DNA from: Peptostreptococcaceae bacterium
GTDB lineage: Bacteria; Bacillota; Clostridia; Peptostreptococcales; Peptostreptococcaceae
DNA: 64,000 bases
Assembly: GCA_025210335.1 (NCBI GenBank)
Contig: JAOARY010000051.1
Coordinates: forward strand, 195,866-259,865
Direction of reading: 5' to 3'
In this document: positions 25,779-35,264 of the stretch, piece after piece
Layout of the letters: each line of letters begins with the position of its first letter
How positions within the stretch are numbered: the stretch's first letter is position 1
The notes under the pieces: generated by a model
Databases searched by the model: none
What the model was told of the DNA's origin: nothing
Seen by the model: the letters and a program-made list of their open reading frames with translations, nothing else
Position numbers and translations under genes: made by a program

Positions 25779-26894
25779 ATGACTAAAGAAGATGCTTATA
25801 TTTATCTATGGTCGATAAAAGGGGTAGGAAATAAAACAATATCAAATATAGATAAATATTTAGATGGAGAAATCGAGTATTTTAAGGATATTGATGATGA
25901 AAAATTAAGATTGTTAATAAAGAATAAAAAAACTTATAATGAATTAAAAAAAATAAAAAATTCTAAATTATATATGGATGAATTATATGAAGAGTATGAT
26001 AAAAATAATATCAAAATAATAACAATATCTAGTAGCTTATATCCAAAATATTTAAAAGAGATATATAATAAACCCTATGTTCTTACTTATAGAGGAAATA
26101 TAAATCTTTTAAAAAAATTTTCAATAGCAATAGTTGGTTCAAGAAAGGCAAGTAATTATGGTTTTGAATGTGCGAAAAAGTTTGCAAAAGAACTTTCAAA
26201 AAATGATATTACTATTATAAGTGGTTTAGCATTGGGTATTGATTCTGTAAGTCATAGGAATTCATATGATGAAGTTGGAAGAACAATTGCAGTATTAGGT
26301 TCAGCACTTGATTATATATATCCTAAGCAAAATAAAATACTTTTTAATGAAATAATTAATAATAATGGTCTTGTAATATCAGAATATCCCTTATACACAC
26401 CTCCAGTAAAGGGGAATTTTCCTATGAGAAATAGGATTATAAGTGGTATTTCAAGAGGTGTTTTAGTTGTTGAAGCTTCAAAAAGAAGTGGATCGTTAAT
26501 AACTGCGGATTTTGCTTTAGAACAAGGCAGAAATGTTTATGCTATTCCTTCAAGTATATATTCAAAAATGGGTATGGGAACAAATAACTTGATAAAACAA
26601 GGTGCTAAACTAGTTTCTAACATAGACGATATACTAGAAGATTTTCAAATGGAATTTGACATTTTAAAAAAACATGGTATATATAATAATGAAGAAAAAA
26701 ATAATTTTAGTGATTTATCAAAAATTGAAAAACGTTTGATTGAAATTATTGAAAAGAGTGGAGAAGTTAATATTGAAATGCTATCCTTAAAATCTAATAT
26801 TCCAATAAAAGATGTAATTGGGGTATTGAATATTTTAGAGATTAAAGGTATAGTATTGGAATTGAGGAATAAAATATATTCTTTAAATTTATAA
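25779..26894 (+). CDS. dprA: DNA-processing protein DprA
   Basis: Loads RecA on incoming single-stranded DNA during transformation; 371 residues. An N-terminal helix-hairpin-helix-like region (IYLWSIKGVGNKTISNI) leads to the Rossmann-like core with AIVGSRKASNYG, ISGLALGIDSVSH, LGSALDYIYPKQN, FPMRNRIISGISRGVLVVEA and SGSLITADFALEQGR. A winged-helix domain occupies about 310-371. AAAAGGAG precedes the ATG. Together with comM at 13.4 kb it indicates potential for transformation, but no uptake genes are visible here. Confidence 0.96.
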   Translation: MTKEDAYIYLWSIKGVGNKTISNIDKYLDGEIEYFKDIDDEKLRLLIKNKKTYNELKKIKNSKLYMDELYEEYDKNNIKIITISSSLYPKYLKEIYNKPYVLTYRGNINLLKKFSIAIVGSRKASNYGFECAKKFAKELSKNDITIISGLALGIDSVSHRNSYDEVGRTIAVLGSALDYIYPKQNKILFNEIINNNGLVISEYPLYTPPVKGNFPMRNRIISGISRGVLVVEASKRSGSLITADFALEQGRNVYAIPSSIYSKMGMGTNNLIKQGAKLVSNIDDILEDFQMEFDILKKHGIYNNEEKNNFSDLSKIEKRLIEIIEKSGEVNIEMLSLKSNIPIKDVIGVLNILEIKGIVLELRNKIYSLNL

Positions 26895-26901
26895 AACAAA
26901 A

Positions 26902-26935
26902 TGCCATTTAAGATTATGGAGGTGAAAAAATGGCA
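26902..26935 (+). promoter_or_regulatory. Hairpin covering the topA start codon
   Basis: TGCCATTT (26902-26909) is exactly complementary to AAATGGCA (26928-26935), which includes the topA ATG at 26930-26932. The ribosome binding site GGAGGTG is in the 18-base loop. Possible translational control element. Confidence 0.5.
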
Positions 26936-28996
26936 AAGAATTTAGTTATAGTAGAATCTCCAGCAAAAGCAAAGACTATAGGGAAATTTTTGGGAAAAAA
27001 TTACAAGGTCGAGGCATCGGTTGGGCATGTTAGGGATTTACCAAAGAGTAAATTGGGTGTGGATATAGAAGATAATTTTGAACCACAATATATTACAATA
27101 AGAGGAAAAGGTCCAGTTATAAATGATATAAAAAAAGCAGCTAAAAAAGCTGATAAAATATATTTGGCAACTGACCCCGATAGAGAAGGTGAAGCTATTT
27201 CTTGGCATTTATCAACAATACTTAAGTTAGAAGAAGATGGTGCGCATAGAATAGAATTCAATGAAATTACAAAAGATGCAATTAAAAAAGCTATAAAAAC
27301 TCCAAGACAAATAGACAAAAGTTTGGTAGATGCACAACAAGCTAGAAGAGTTTTAGACAGATTAGTTGGATATAGTATAAGTCCATTACTTTGGAGAAAG
27401 GTTAGAACTGGACTTAGTGCAGGTAGAGTTCAATCTGTTGCAACTAAAATAATTTGCGATAGGGAAAAAGAAATTAAAGAGTTTGACCCACAAGAATATT
27501 GGACAATTGACTTAACAGCAGAAAATAAAGATAAGAAGAAAATAGCTTTTAAATATATAGGAAAAAATAATAAAACTGTAGAAATAAAAGATGAAAAGCA
27601 AGTAAATGAAATATTAAAAAATATTGATAAAAAGAATTTTTTAATAGAAAAAATTGAAACAAAGGAAAGAAAAAAATCACCAAAGAAGCCATTTACAACA
27701 AGTTCTTTACAACAAGAAGCTTCAAATAAACTTAGATTTTCAACTAAGAAAACAATGATGGTAGCTCAACAGCTTTACGAAGGAATAGATATTGGTAAAG
27801 GTGGTTCTGTAGGTTTAATAACTTATATTAGAACAGATTCAATAAGACTTTCTGATGAGGCTTTAAATAGAGGTAAGGAATTTATAGAAGAAAATTTAGG
27901 TGAAAATTATTACAAAGCTTATGTGGTAAAAGCATCTAAAAAATCTAAGAAAATTCAAGATGCCCATGAAGCAATAAGACCATCTTTAATAGATAAAACA
28001 CCAGAAGAACTTGAAAAATATTTATCAAAAGATCAGATGAAATTATATAAATTGATATGGGAAAGATTCATATCTTGTATGATGAAAGAAGCTGTATATG
28101 AGAATTTAACGATTACAGCACATTCAAATGATGAATACTTTAGAGCTAACGGTTCAAAGCTTAAGTTTGATGGTTATTTAAAGATATATAGCTTTACTAA
28201 AAATGAAGATACTATATTACCTGATGTTAGTGAAAATGAGATGTTAAAGGTTAAAAAAATCGATCCAAAACAACATTTTACACAACCGCCAGCAAGATAT
28301 ACAGAAGCTTCTTTAGTAAAGAAATTAGAAGAATTAGAAATAGGAAGACCTAGTACTTATTCTCCAACTATCTCAACAATAATAGCAAGAGATTATGTAA
28401 AAAGAGAAAAGAGTGCTTTAGTTCCAACAGAACTTGGCGAAATAATAAACGAAATAATGGAAGAAAATTTTTCTCAATTTGTAGATGTAAAATTCACTGC
28501 AAATATGGAACATTTACTTGATGAGGTTGAAGAAGGTAGTGTTCAGTGGAAGAATATAGTTGCAAAATTCTATGAGCCTTTGAAAAAAGATTTAGAAATT
28601 GCAGAGGAAAAATTAGAAAAAATCAATATTGAGGAAGAAACAGACGAAATTTGTGAAAATTGTGGCGAAAATATGGTTATAAAATATGGTCGTTATGGAA
28701 AGTTTATGGCTTGTAAAAATTATCCTGATTGCAAAACTACAAAGCCTATTTTAAATAAAATTGGAGTTTCGTGTCCTATTTGCGAAGATGGAGATGTAAT
28801 AGCAAGAAGAAGTAAAAAAGGTAGACTTTTTTATGGTTGTTCAGAGTTTCCTAAATGTAAGTTTATATCATGGGGCAAACCAACAGGCGAAAAATGTCCA
28901 GATTGTAGTTCGTTTTTAGTCGAAAAAAACCTTAAAAAAGGCAATAAAATAGTGTGTTCTAATAAAGAATGTAAATATGAAAGAGAAGTCGAATAA
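26930..28996 (+). CDS. topA: DNA topoisomerase I
   Basis: Type IA topoisomerase of 688 residues that relaxes negative supercoils. The N-terminal Toprim domain shows LVIVESPAKAKTIGKFLG and ATDPDREGEAISWHL; the catalytic tyrosine is Tyr299 in GLITYIRTDSIRLS, and GRPSTYSPTI follows. Three C-terminal zinc-binding cysteine units are visible: CENCG...CKNYPDC, CPICEDG...CSEFPKC and CPDC...CSNKEC. GGAGGTG precedes the ATG. The order dprA-topA-codY is standard for this clade. Confidence 0.98.
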   Translation: MAKNLVIVESPAKAKTIGKFLGKNYKVEASVGHVRDLPKSKLGVDIEDNFEPQYITIRGKGPVINDIKKAAKKADKIYLATDPDREGEAISWHLSTILKLEEDGAHRIEFNEITKDAIKKAIKTPRQIDKSLVDAQQARRVLDRLVGYSISPLLWRKVRTGLSAGRVQSVATKIICDREKEIKEFDPQEYWTIDLTAENKDKKKIAFKYIGKNNKTVEIKDEKQVNEILKNIDKKNFLIEKIETKERKKSPKKPFTTSSLQQEASNKLRFSTKKTMMVAQQLYEGIDIGKGGSVGLITYIRTDSIRLSDEALNRGKEFIEENLGENYYKAYVVKASKKSKKIQDAHEAIRPSLIDKTPEELEKYLSKDQMKLYKLIWERFISCMMKEAVYENLTITAHSNDEYFRANGSKLKFDGYLKIYSFTKNEDTILPDVSENEMLKVKKIDPKQHFTQPPARYTEASLVKKLEELEIGRPSTYSPTISTIIARDYVKREKSALVPTELGEIINEIMEENFSQFVDVKFTANMEHLLDEVEEGSVQWKNIVAKFYEPLKKDLEIAEEKLEKINIEEETDEICENCGENMVIKYGRYGKFMACKNYPDCKTTKPILNKIGVSCPICEDGDVIARRSKKGRLFYGCSEFPKCKFISWGKPTGEKCPDCSSFLVEKNLKKGNKIVCSNKECKYEREVE

Positions 28997-29013
28997 ATTT
29001 AATATAAATTATA

Positions 29014-29043
29014 TTGACTAAAATGAGTTTTATATGTTATCAT
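29014..29043 (+). promoter_or_regulatory. Possible distal promoter upstream of codY
   Basis: TTGACT (29014-29019), 18-base spacer, TATCAT (29038-29043). A second possible promoter for codY giving a ~150-base leader; weaker support than the proximal one. Confidence 0.4.
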
Positions 29044-29151
29044 GTCATTTGTGCATTGTATATGGTATAAAATATTTAAAAAATTCAAAAAAAAGCAGAA
29101 AACTTTAAAAAAAATATGTTATATTAAAAGGGAAAAGAAAATAAATTTTTG

Positions 29152-29181
29152 TTGAGTTATTTGGAAAAATTTGAGTATAAT
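29152..29181 (+). promoter_or_regulatory. Proximal promoter for codY
   Basis: TTGAGT (29152-29157), 18-base spacer, perfect TATAAT (29176-29181). Predicted start is just before the ribosome binding site GAGGAGG, giving a very short leader. Confidence 0.55.
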
Positions 29182-29201
29182 AATCTTTGAGGAGGATACA
29201 A

Positions 29202-29984
29202 ATGGCAAGAGAGCTATTAAATAAAACAAGAAAGATAAATAAAATATTACAAAATTCAGGAAATAGTCCTGTTTCGTTTTCAGAACTTTGCAAGATTTTA
29301 AGTGAAGTTTTGAATTCTAATGTATATATAATAAGTGCAAAAGGTAAGGTTTTAGGTTTAGATTTAACTCATGTGGCAGATAGTCCAACAATTGTTGATG
29401 AAGAAACTGGTGAAGAAAAATTACCTGAAGAATATAATGATAATATAACAAGAATCAATGAAACTTTAGCTAATATTACAGAAGATAAGCTTTTAGAAAT
29501 CTTCAAATATGATGTTGAAAGTTATAATAAATATGTTACTGTAGTACCTATAATAGGTAGCGGAAAAAGACTTGGAAGTTTAATACTTTCAAGATATGAA
29601 AATGAATTTACAGATGATGATTTAGTATTAACTGAATATAGTGCAACTGTTGTTGGTCTTGAGATATTAAGAGCTAAATCTGAAGAATTAGAAGAAGAAA
29701 TGAGAAAGAAAGCGGTTGTTCAAATGGCAATAGGAACACTTTCTTATTCTGAATTAGAGGCAGTTGAGCATATATTTAATGAACTTGATGGAAGAGAAGA
29801 AGGTCTATTAGTTGCTAGTAAGATTGCTGATAGAGTGGGTATAACAAGATCTGTTATAGTAAATGCTCTAAGAAAGTTTGAAAGTGCTGGTGTTATAGAA
29901 TCAAGATCATTAGGAATGAAAGGTACTCATATAAGAATATTAAATGAGAAACTAATGTTAGAACTTAAAAAATTAAAAAAGTAA
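29202..29984 (+). CDS. codY: GTP- and branched-chain amino acid-sensing pleiotropic repressor CodY
   Basis: Global nutritional regulator of 260 residues. The N-terminal GAF domain (to about 150) senses isoleucine, leucine and valine; the winged helix-turn-helix near the C-terminus reads [20 protein letters not shown] followed by [20 protein letters not shown], nearly invariant in the family. The frame opens earlier (TTG 29187), but GAGGAGG at 29189-29195 fixes ATG 29202 and the family's normal length. A terminator separates it from rarA. A CodY-like box sits in the kor promoter of this window. Confidence 0.98.
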   Translation: MARELLNKTRKINKILQNSGNSPVSFSELCKILSEVLNSNVYIISAKGKVLGLDLTHVADSPTIVDEETGEEKLPEEYNDNITRINETLANITEDKLLEIFKYDVESYNKYVTVVPIIGSGKRLGSLILSRYENEFTDDDLVLTEYSATVVGLEILRAKSEELEEEMRKKAVVQMAIGTLSYSELEAVEHIFNELDGREEGLLVASKIADRVGITRSVIVNALRKFESAGVIESRSLGMKGTHIRILNEKLMLELKKLKK

Positions 29985-30009
29985 TTTAATTATATTTAAA
30001 TATAGAATT

Positions 30010-30045
30010 AATAGGCATAAGTTTATAAACTTATGCCTATTTTGT
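30010..30045 (+). terminator. Terminator after codY
   Basis: AATAGGCATAAGTTT (30010-30024) and AAACTTATGCCTATT (30027-30041) form a perfect 15-bp stem with a 2-base loop, followed by a short T-run (TTG). The hairpin ends only a few bases before the rarA ribosome binding site. Confidence 0.8.
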
Positions 30046-30059
30046 ATTGGAGGATTAAA

Positions 30060-31322
30060 ATGAAACCTTTAGCAGATAAATATAGACCATCAAATTTAGA
30101 TGAATTTATTGGTCAAAGTCATATTGTTGGGAAAAATAAAATAATAACCAGAATGGTAAAGGCAAATTATATAAGTAATATGATATTTTTTGGTCCTAGT
30201 GGTGTAGGAAAAACTACATTAGCAAATATTTTGGCAAAAACAACAGATAAAAGTTTTTATAAGATAAATGCAAGTAATTCGTCAACAAAGGATATAAAAG
30301 AGATAATAGATAATTTAAATACTTTAAATAATCAAAATGGGATAATACTTTATATAGATGAACTTCAAAGTTTTAATAAAAAGCAACAACAGATTATGCT
30401 TGAATTTATTGAAGATGGTTCTATTACTATGATAGCTAGTACTACAGAAAATCCCTATCATTATATATATAAAGCACTTTTAAGTAGATCTAATATATTT
30501 GAGTTTAAAAAACTAACTAAAGAGGATATAAAGGAAGGTATTTTTAATATAATAAAGAAACTAAATAATGATGAAAATACTTTTGATATTATTTTGAAAG
30601 ATGAAATAATAGATGAAATATCGATTATTTCTAATGGAGATTTAAGAAGAGCTTTAAATATTTTGGAACTTTTAATATATTCAAAGCCCCAAGATAAAGA
30701 AGGTAAAATTATATTAGAAAAAAAATTATTGAAAGAATATGATATTTTTAAATATAATGATTTTGATCGAGGTGGAGATTATTATTATGATCTTTTAAGT
30801 GCATTTCAAAAATCTATAAGAGGTAGTGATATTGATGCTTCTCTTTATTATTTAGCTAGATTGATACAAGGTGGAGATTTAAATATTATATGTAGAAGAC
30901 TTTTAGTTATTGCTAGTGAAGATATTGGTCTTGCTTATCCAAATGCAATAACAATAGTTAAGTCCTGTGTTGATTCAGCTTTAATGCTTGGTTTTCCTGA
31001 AGCTAAGATACCTCTTTCGCAAGCTACTATACTTTTAAGTGGTTCACCTAAATCAAATTCATCTTATAAAGCGATACAAAGAGCTTTAGATGAGTCTAAT
31101 CAAAAATCTATAGTGGATATACCACTACATCTAAAAGATGCTCATTATAGTGGTGCTAGTAGCTTAAATAGAGGTGTTAGTTATAAATATCCACATGATT
31201 ATAAACATAATTATATAAAACAACAATATTTACCGGATGAAATTTTGGGTAGTAGATATTATGAAGGTTCTAATAATAAATTTGAGAAAAATATGATAGA
31301 TTATTTAAATAAGATAAAGTGA
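30060..31322 (+). CDS. rarA: Replication-associated recombination protein RarA (MgsA)
   Basis: AAA+ ATPase of 420 residues acting at stalled replication forks. N-terminal PLADKYRPSNLDEFIGQSHI; Walker A GPSGVGKTT; Walker B/sensor IDELQSFNKKQQQ; arginine-finger region LLSRSNIFEFKKL; and the MgsA C-terminal tetramerisation part RLLVIASEDIGLAYPNA and YKYPHDYKHNYIKQQYLP. The frame runs back into the codY terminator, so the ATG at 30060 after TTGGAGG is chosen. It probably relies on read-through from codY or on an unrecognised promoter. Confidence 0.95.
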   Translation: MKPLADKYRPSNLDEFIGQSHIVGKNKIITRMVKANYISNMIFFGPSGVGKTTLANILAKTTDKSFYKINASNSSTKDIKEIIDNLNTLNNQNGIILYIDELQSFNKKQQQIMLEFIEDGSITMIASTTENPYHYIYKALLSRSNIFEFKKLTKEDIKEGIFNIIKKLNNDENTFDIILKDEIIDEISIISNGDLRRALNILELLIYSKPQDKEGKIILEKKLLKEYDIFKYNDFDRGGDYYYDLLSAFQKSIRGSDIDASLYYLARLIQGGDLNIICRRLLVIASEDIGLAYPNAITIVKSCVDSALMLGFPEAKIPLSQATILLSGSPKSNSSYKAIQRALDESNQKSIVDIPLHLKDAHYSGASSLNRGVSYKYPHDYKHNYIKQQYLPDEILGSRYYEGSNNKFEKNMIDYLNKIK

Positions 31323-31357
31323 AACTGTATTTTTATTATAAAATACAGTTTTTTTAT
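31323..31357 (+). terminator. Terminator after rarA
   Basis: AACTGTATTTT (31323-31333) and AAAATACAGTT (31340-31350) form an 11-bp stem ending in a T-run, starting two bases after the stop codon. Confidence 0.9.
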
Positions 31358-31380
31358 TATGAGAATTATATCAAAAGGCA

Positions 31381-31409
31381 TTGATTTAAATCTTTAAATC
31401 TGTTAAAAT
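31381..31409 (+). promoter_or_regulatory. Promoter for pyc
   Basis: TTGATT (31381-31386), 17-base spacer, TAAAAT (31404-31409) with a TG one base upstream (extended -10). It leaves a leader of about 155 bases with two small inverted repeats: TACATAA/TTATGTA (31448-31473) and ACTACA/TGTAGT (31511-31536). Confidence 0.65.
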
Positions 31410-31573
31410 GTTAAATAAATTTAAAAAAACAAACAAAATCAAAAAAATACATAATGAATATACGTTTTATGTAGTTTGAAAAATAAAAAAACAAAAAAAA
31501 TAAAGTTTTTACTACAAAAAATAATACAAATGTAGTGAAAACTAAAGAAAACTGAACTTTAGAGGTGATGAGT

Positions 31574-34500
31574 GTGGAAAAAAAGATTAAGAAAGTTCTA
31601 GTTGCAAATAGAGGAGAAATTGCAATTAGAGTGTTTAGAGCATGTGCAGAACTAGGTATAAGAACCGTATGTATTTATTCAAAAGAGGATAAATATTCAC
31701 TTTTTAGAACTAAAGCGGATGAATCGTATATGATAGGCGAGAATAAAGGACCTATAGAAGCGTATTTAGATATAGATGGAATTATAAGACTTGCAAAGAA
31801 GAAAAAAGTTGATGCAATACATCCAGGCTATGGATTTTTATCTGAAAATCCTGAGTTTGCAAGAAAATGTGAAGAAGCTGGAATAATATTTATAGGGCCT
31901 TCATATAATATAATGGAGAAAATGGGAGATAAAATTAGCTCTAAAAAAGTAGCTAATGAAGTTAATGTTCCTACAATTCCAGGTGTGGAATATGCTATGA
32001 AAGATTATGAAGAAGCTAAAAAAGTAGCAAAAGAAGTAGGCTATCCTATAATGCTTAAAGCTTCAAATGGTGGTGGCGGAAGAGGTATGAGAGTCATCCA
32101 TAAAGAAGAGGATTTAAAAAATGAATTTGAAAGAGCTGTAAGTGAATCTAAAAAAGCTTTTGGTAGTGCTTGTATATTTGTTGAAAAGTATTTAGAAAGT
32201 CCAAAACATATAGAAGTTCAAATATTAGGAGATAATCATGGGAATATAGTTCATCTTTATGAAAGAGATTGTTCTGTTCAAAGAAGACATCAAAAGATAA
32301 TAGAATATGCACCAGCATTTTCTTTGGATAAAAAATTAAGAGAAGATATATGTAATTGTGCCGTTAAACTAGCTAAACATGTTAACTATAACAATGCAGG
32401 AACTATGGAATTTTTAGTTGACGCAAAAGGAAATTATTATTTTATAGAGATGAACCCTAGAATACAAGTAGAACATACAATAACAGAAGCTATAACTGGT
32501 ATAGATATAGTTCAAAGTCAAATTCTTGTGGCTCAAGGTTATAAATTAGAAGATGAAGAAATTGATATAAATCAAGAAAATATAAAAGTTAATGGTTTTT
32601 CTATTCAATGTAGAGTTACTACAGAAGATCCAAATAATAATTTTATGCCTGATAATGGTAAGATAGATGTATATAGAACTGGTTCTGGTTGTGGAATAAG
32701 ACTAGATGGAGGAAATGGATTTACAGGTTCAAATATTACTCCTTATTATGATAGTTTACTTGTTAAAAATATTTCTTGGGATAGAACTTTTGATAAAGCA
32801 GCTAAGAAGGCTTTAAGAGCAATAAAGGAAATAAGAATTAGAGGGGTAAAAACTAATATAGGTTTTTTAGTTAATGTTTTAAGCAATGAATTATTTTTAA
32901 GTGGTAAAGCTCATACTAAATTTGTTGATGAAACTAAAGAATTATTTGAAATTGAAGAAGGTAAAGATAGAGCTACAAAAATATTAAAATTTATAGGGAA
33001 TGTTGTTGTAAATGAATCCAATCAACAAAAACCTGATTTTGAAGAGATAATAGTACCTGAAACTAGAGGTTTAAAAAGACCTTACGGTACTAAGAATTTA
33101 TTAGATGAAAAGGGTGTAGAAGGTGTATTAGATTTTATTAAGAATGAAAAGAAACTTCTTATAACTGATACTACAATGAGAGATGCTCATCAATCTCTTA
33201 TGGCTACTAGATTTAGAACTAATGATTTTTATAAAATATCTAAAGCTAAAAGTGTAAATATGGCTGATATGTTTTCTTTTGAAATGTGGGGAGGAGCTAC
33301 TTTTGATGTGGCATATAGATTCTTAAAAGAATCTCCATGGAGAAGACTTGAAACATTAAGAAAAAAAATACCTAATGTATTATTTCAAATGCTTTTAAGA
33401 GCATCAAATGGTGTTGGATATAGCAATTACCCAGATAATGTTATAAAAGAATTTATAAAAGAATCAGCAAATAAAGGTATTGATATATTTAGAATATTTG
33501 ACAGTTTAAACTGGACTGAAAATATGAAAATGCCTATTGAAGAAGCTTTAAAAACTGATAAATTAGTAGAAGGTACAATGTGTTATACTGGAGATATTTC
33601 AGATAAGACAAAAACAAAATATGATTTAAATTATTATGTTAAAATGGCTAAAGAATTAGAAGCTATGGGTGTTCATATATTAGCAATAAAAGATATGGCA
33701 GGACTTTTAAAACCTTTTGCAGCATATGAGCTTATAAAGACATTAAAAGAAGAAGTTAAAATGCCAATACATCTTCATACACATGATACAAGTGGAAATG
33801 GATTATCGACTTTAATGATGGCATCAAAGGCTGGTGTTGATATTGTTGATACTGCAATAGAATCAATGTCAGGACTTACATCTCAACCATCATTAAATTC
33901 ACTTGTGGAAATGTTAAAAGGAGATGAAAGAGATACTAAGATAAACTTAGATAAAATTCAAGGAATAAACGATTATTACAAAACTTTAAGAACTAGATAT
34001 TCTAAGTTTGAAAGTGATCTAAAAACTTCATCTGCTGAAATTTATAAATATGAAATACCAGGTGGTCAGTATTCAAACTTAAAACCACAGGTTGAAAGCT
34101 TGGGACTTAAAGATAGATTTAAGGAAGTTAAGGATAAATATAAAGAAGCTAATAATATACTTGGTGATATAGTTAAAGTTACACCATCTTCTAAAGTAGT
34201 TGGAGATTTAGCTATATTCATGGTTAAAAATGATTTAAATAAAGACAATATAGATCAAAAGTCAAAAGAATTATCTTTCCCAGACTCAGTTAAAGATTAT
34301 TTTAAAGGAATGATTGGTCAACCTTTAGGTGGGTTCCCAAAAACATTACAAGAAAATGTATTAAAAGGAGAAACTCCTATAACAAAAAGACCAGGAGAAT
34401 TGATGGAAGATGTTGATTTTGATGAAATCAAAAAAATACTTGATGAAAAGTATAATTTAAATGCTAATAAGAGAAATATACTTAGTTATTGTTTATATGA

Positions 34501-34999
34501 AAAAGTATATCAAGATTATTTAGATCATTTCTTAAATGATTATACTGATATATCAAGACTTGAAAGTGATGTATTCTTCTATGGATTAAAAGAAGGTGAA
34601 GAATGCGAAGTTGAAATTGAAGATGGTAAGGTATTAAATATTAAATTAGCAGATATTTATGATACAGATGATGAAGGATATAAAACTTTAGTATTTGAGC
34701 TTAATGGAACAAGACGAGAAATAAGAATAGAAGATAAAAATTCAAAGAGTACAAAAGATCATATATTAAAAGCAGATTTAAAAGATAAGATGCAAGTAGG
34801 TGCGAGTATACCAGGTAAGATTGTTAAGGTATTAGTAAAGCAAGGTGAAGTTGTAAAAGAAAATCAACCTTTAGTTATAGTAGAGGCTATGAAAATGGAA
34901 ACTACAATTGTAGCTAGAACTAATGGTGTTGTGGATGAAGTTCATATTAAGGAAAATGATATGGTTTCAGATAATCAATTATTAATAGCTTTAAAATAA
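31574..34999 (+). CDS. pyc: Pyruvate carboxylase
   Basis: Biotin enzyme of 1141 residues that carboxylates pyruvate to oxaloacetate using bicarbonate and ATP. The biotin carboxylase part begins KVLVANRGEIAIRVFRA and has KASNGGGGRGMRVI and EMNPRIQVEHTITE; the carboxyltransferase part has TTMRDAHQSLMATRFR, FRIFDSLNW and HLHTHDTSGNG; the biotin carboxyl carrier ends with EAMKMETTI, biotin on Lys1107. ATG 31568 and GTG 31565 overlap the ribosome binding site AGAGGTG; GTG 31574 is correctly spaced. It is a single-gene unit with its own promoter and terminator, supplying oxaloacetate for amino-acid synthesis. Confidence 0.97.
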   Translation: MEKKIKKVLVANRGEIAIRVFRACAELGIRTVCIYSKEDKYSLFRTKADESYMIGENKGPIEAYLDIDGIIRLAKKKKVDAIHPGYGFLSENPEFARKCEEAGIIFIGPSYNIMEKMGDKISSKKVANEVNVPTIPGVEYAMKDYEEAKKVAKEVGYPIMLKASNGGGGRGMRVIHKEEDLKNEFERAVSESKKAFGSACIFVEKYLESPKHIEVQILGDNHGNIVHLYERDCSVQRRHQKIIEYAPAFSLDKKLREDICNCAVKLAKHVNYNNAGTMEFLVDAKGNYYFIEMNPRIQVEHTITEAITGIDIVQSQILVAQGYKLEDEEIDINQENIKVNGFSIQCRVTTEDPNNNFMPDNGKIDVYRTGSGCGIRLDGGNGFTGSNITPYYDSLLVKNISWDRTFDKAAKKALRAIKEIRIRGVKTNIGFLVNVLSNELFLSGKAHTKFVDETKELFEIEEGKDRATKILKFIGNVVVNESNQQKPDFEEIIVPETRGLKRPYGTKNLLDEKGVEGVLDFIKNEKKLLITDTTMRDAHQSLMATRFRTNDFYKISKAKSVNMADMFSFEMWGGATFDVAYRFLKESPWRRLETLRKKIPNVLFQMLLRASNGVGYSNYPDNVIKEFIKESANKGIDIFRIFDSLNWTENMKMPIEEALKTDKLVEGTMCYTGDISDKTKTKYDLNYYVKMAKELEAMGVHILAIKDMAGLLKPFAAYELIKTLKEEVKMPIHLHTHDTSGNGLSTLMMASKAGVDIVDTAIESMSGLTSQPSLNSLVEMLKGDERDTKINLDKIQGINDYYKTLRTRYSKFESDLKTSSAEIYKYEIPGGQYSNLKPQVESLGLKDRFKEVKDKYKEANNILGDIVKVTPSSKVVGDLAIFMVKNDLNKDNIDQKSKELSFPDSVKDYFKGMIGQPLGGFPKTLQENVLKGETPITKRPGELMEDVDFDEIKKILDEKYNLNANKRNILSYCLYEKVYQDYLDHFLNDYTDISRLESDVFFYGLKEGEECEVEIEDGKVLNIKLADIYDTDDEGYKTLVFELNGTRREIRIEDKNSKSTKDHILKADLKDKMQVGASIPGKIVKVLVKQGEVVKENQPLVIVEAMKMETTIVARTNGVVDEVHIKENDMVSDNQLLIALK

Positions 35000-35012
35000 T
35001 ATGATAGTAAGT

Positions 35013-35067
35013 AAAAACTTCTCATCTATATAAATGAAAATTTATATTAGAAGAGAAGTTTTTTTAT
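35013..35067 (+). terminator. Terminator after pyc
   Basis: AAAAACTTCTC (35013-35023) pairs with GAGAAGTTTTT (35053-35063), with an inner TATAAAT/ATTTATA stem, followed by a T-run. Confidence 0.85.
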
Positions 35068-35170
35068 TAAAAAATGATTTCATTGTTGTTTAATAATATT
35101 CGATTAAAACTTTATCAAAATTGTATTATTTTATAAAAAAAAATGTTAGAATAAAACCGTATTTCTAATC

Positions 35171-35199
35171 TTGACAAAAATACTTGGGTATAATATACT
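35171..35199 (+). promoter_or_regulatory. iscR operon promoter with candidate IscR operator
   Basis: Perfect TTGACA (35171-35176), 17-base spacer, TATACT (35194-35199). The spacer holds ATACTTGGGTAT (35180-35191), an imperfect palindrome placed where an autorepressing Rrf2-type regulator would block polymerase. Confidence 0.7.
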
Positions 35200-35209
35200 A
35201 AGTTTAGAA

Positions 35210-35244
35210 AATTTAATTCCTATCAACTTGCTAGGAATTAAATT
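35210..35244 (+). promoter_or_regulatory. Leader hairpin of the iscR operon
   Basis: AATTTAATTCCTA (35210-35222) and TAGGAATTAAATT (35232-35244) form a perfect 13-bp stem with a 9-base loop, just before the iscR ribosome binding site. Followed by A-residues, so not a terminator. Confidence 0.6.
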
Positions 35245-35264
35245 ATAAAAAAAGAGGTGATGTT

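Noticed and set aside
30033..30059. N-terminal extension of RarA
   Set aside because: It lies within the codY terminator hairpin and has no ribosome binding site of its own.
31410..31573. Riboswitch in the pyc leader
   Set aside because: Only two short stems (6-7 bp) without conserved motif; recorded within the promoter entry.
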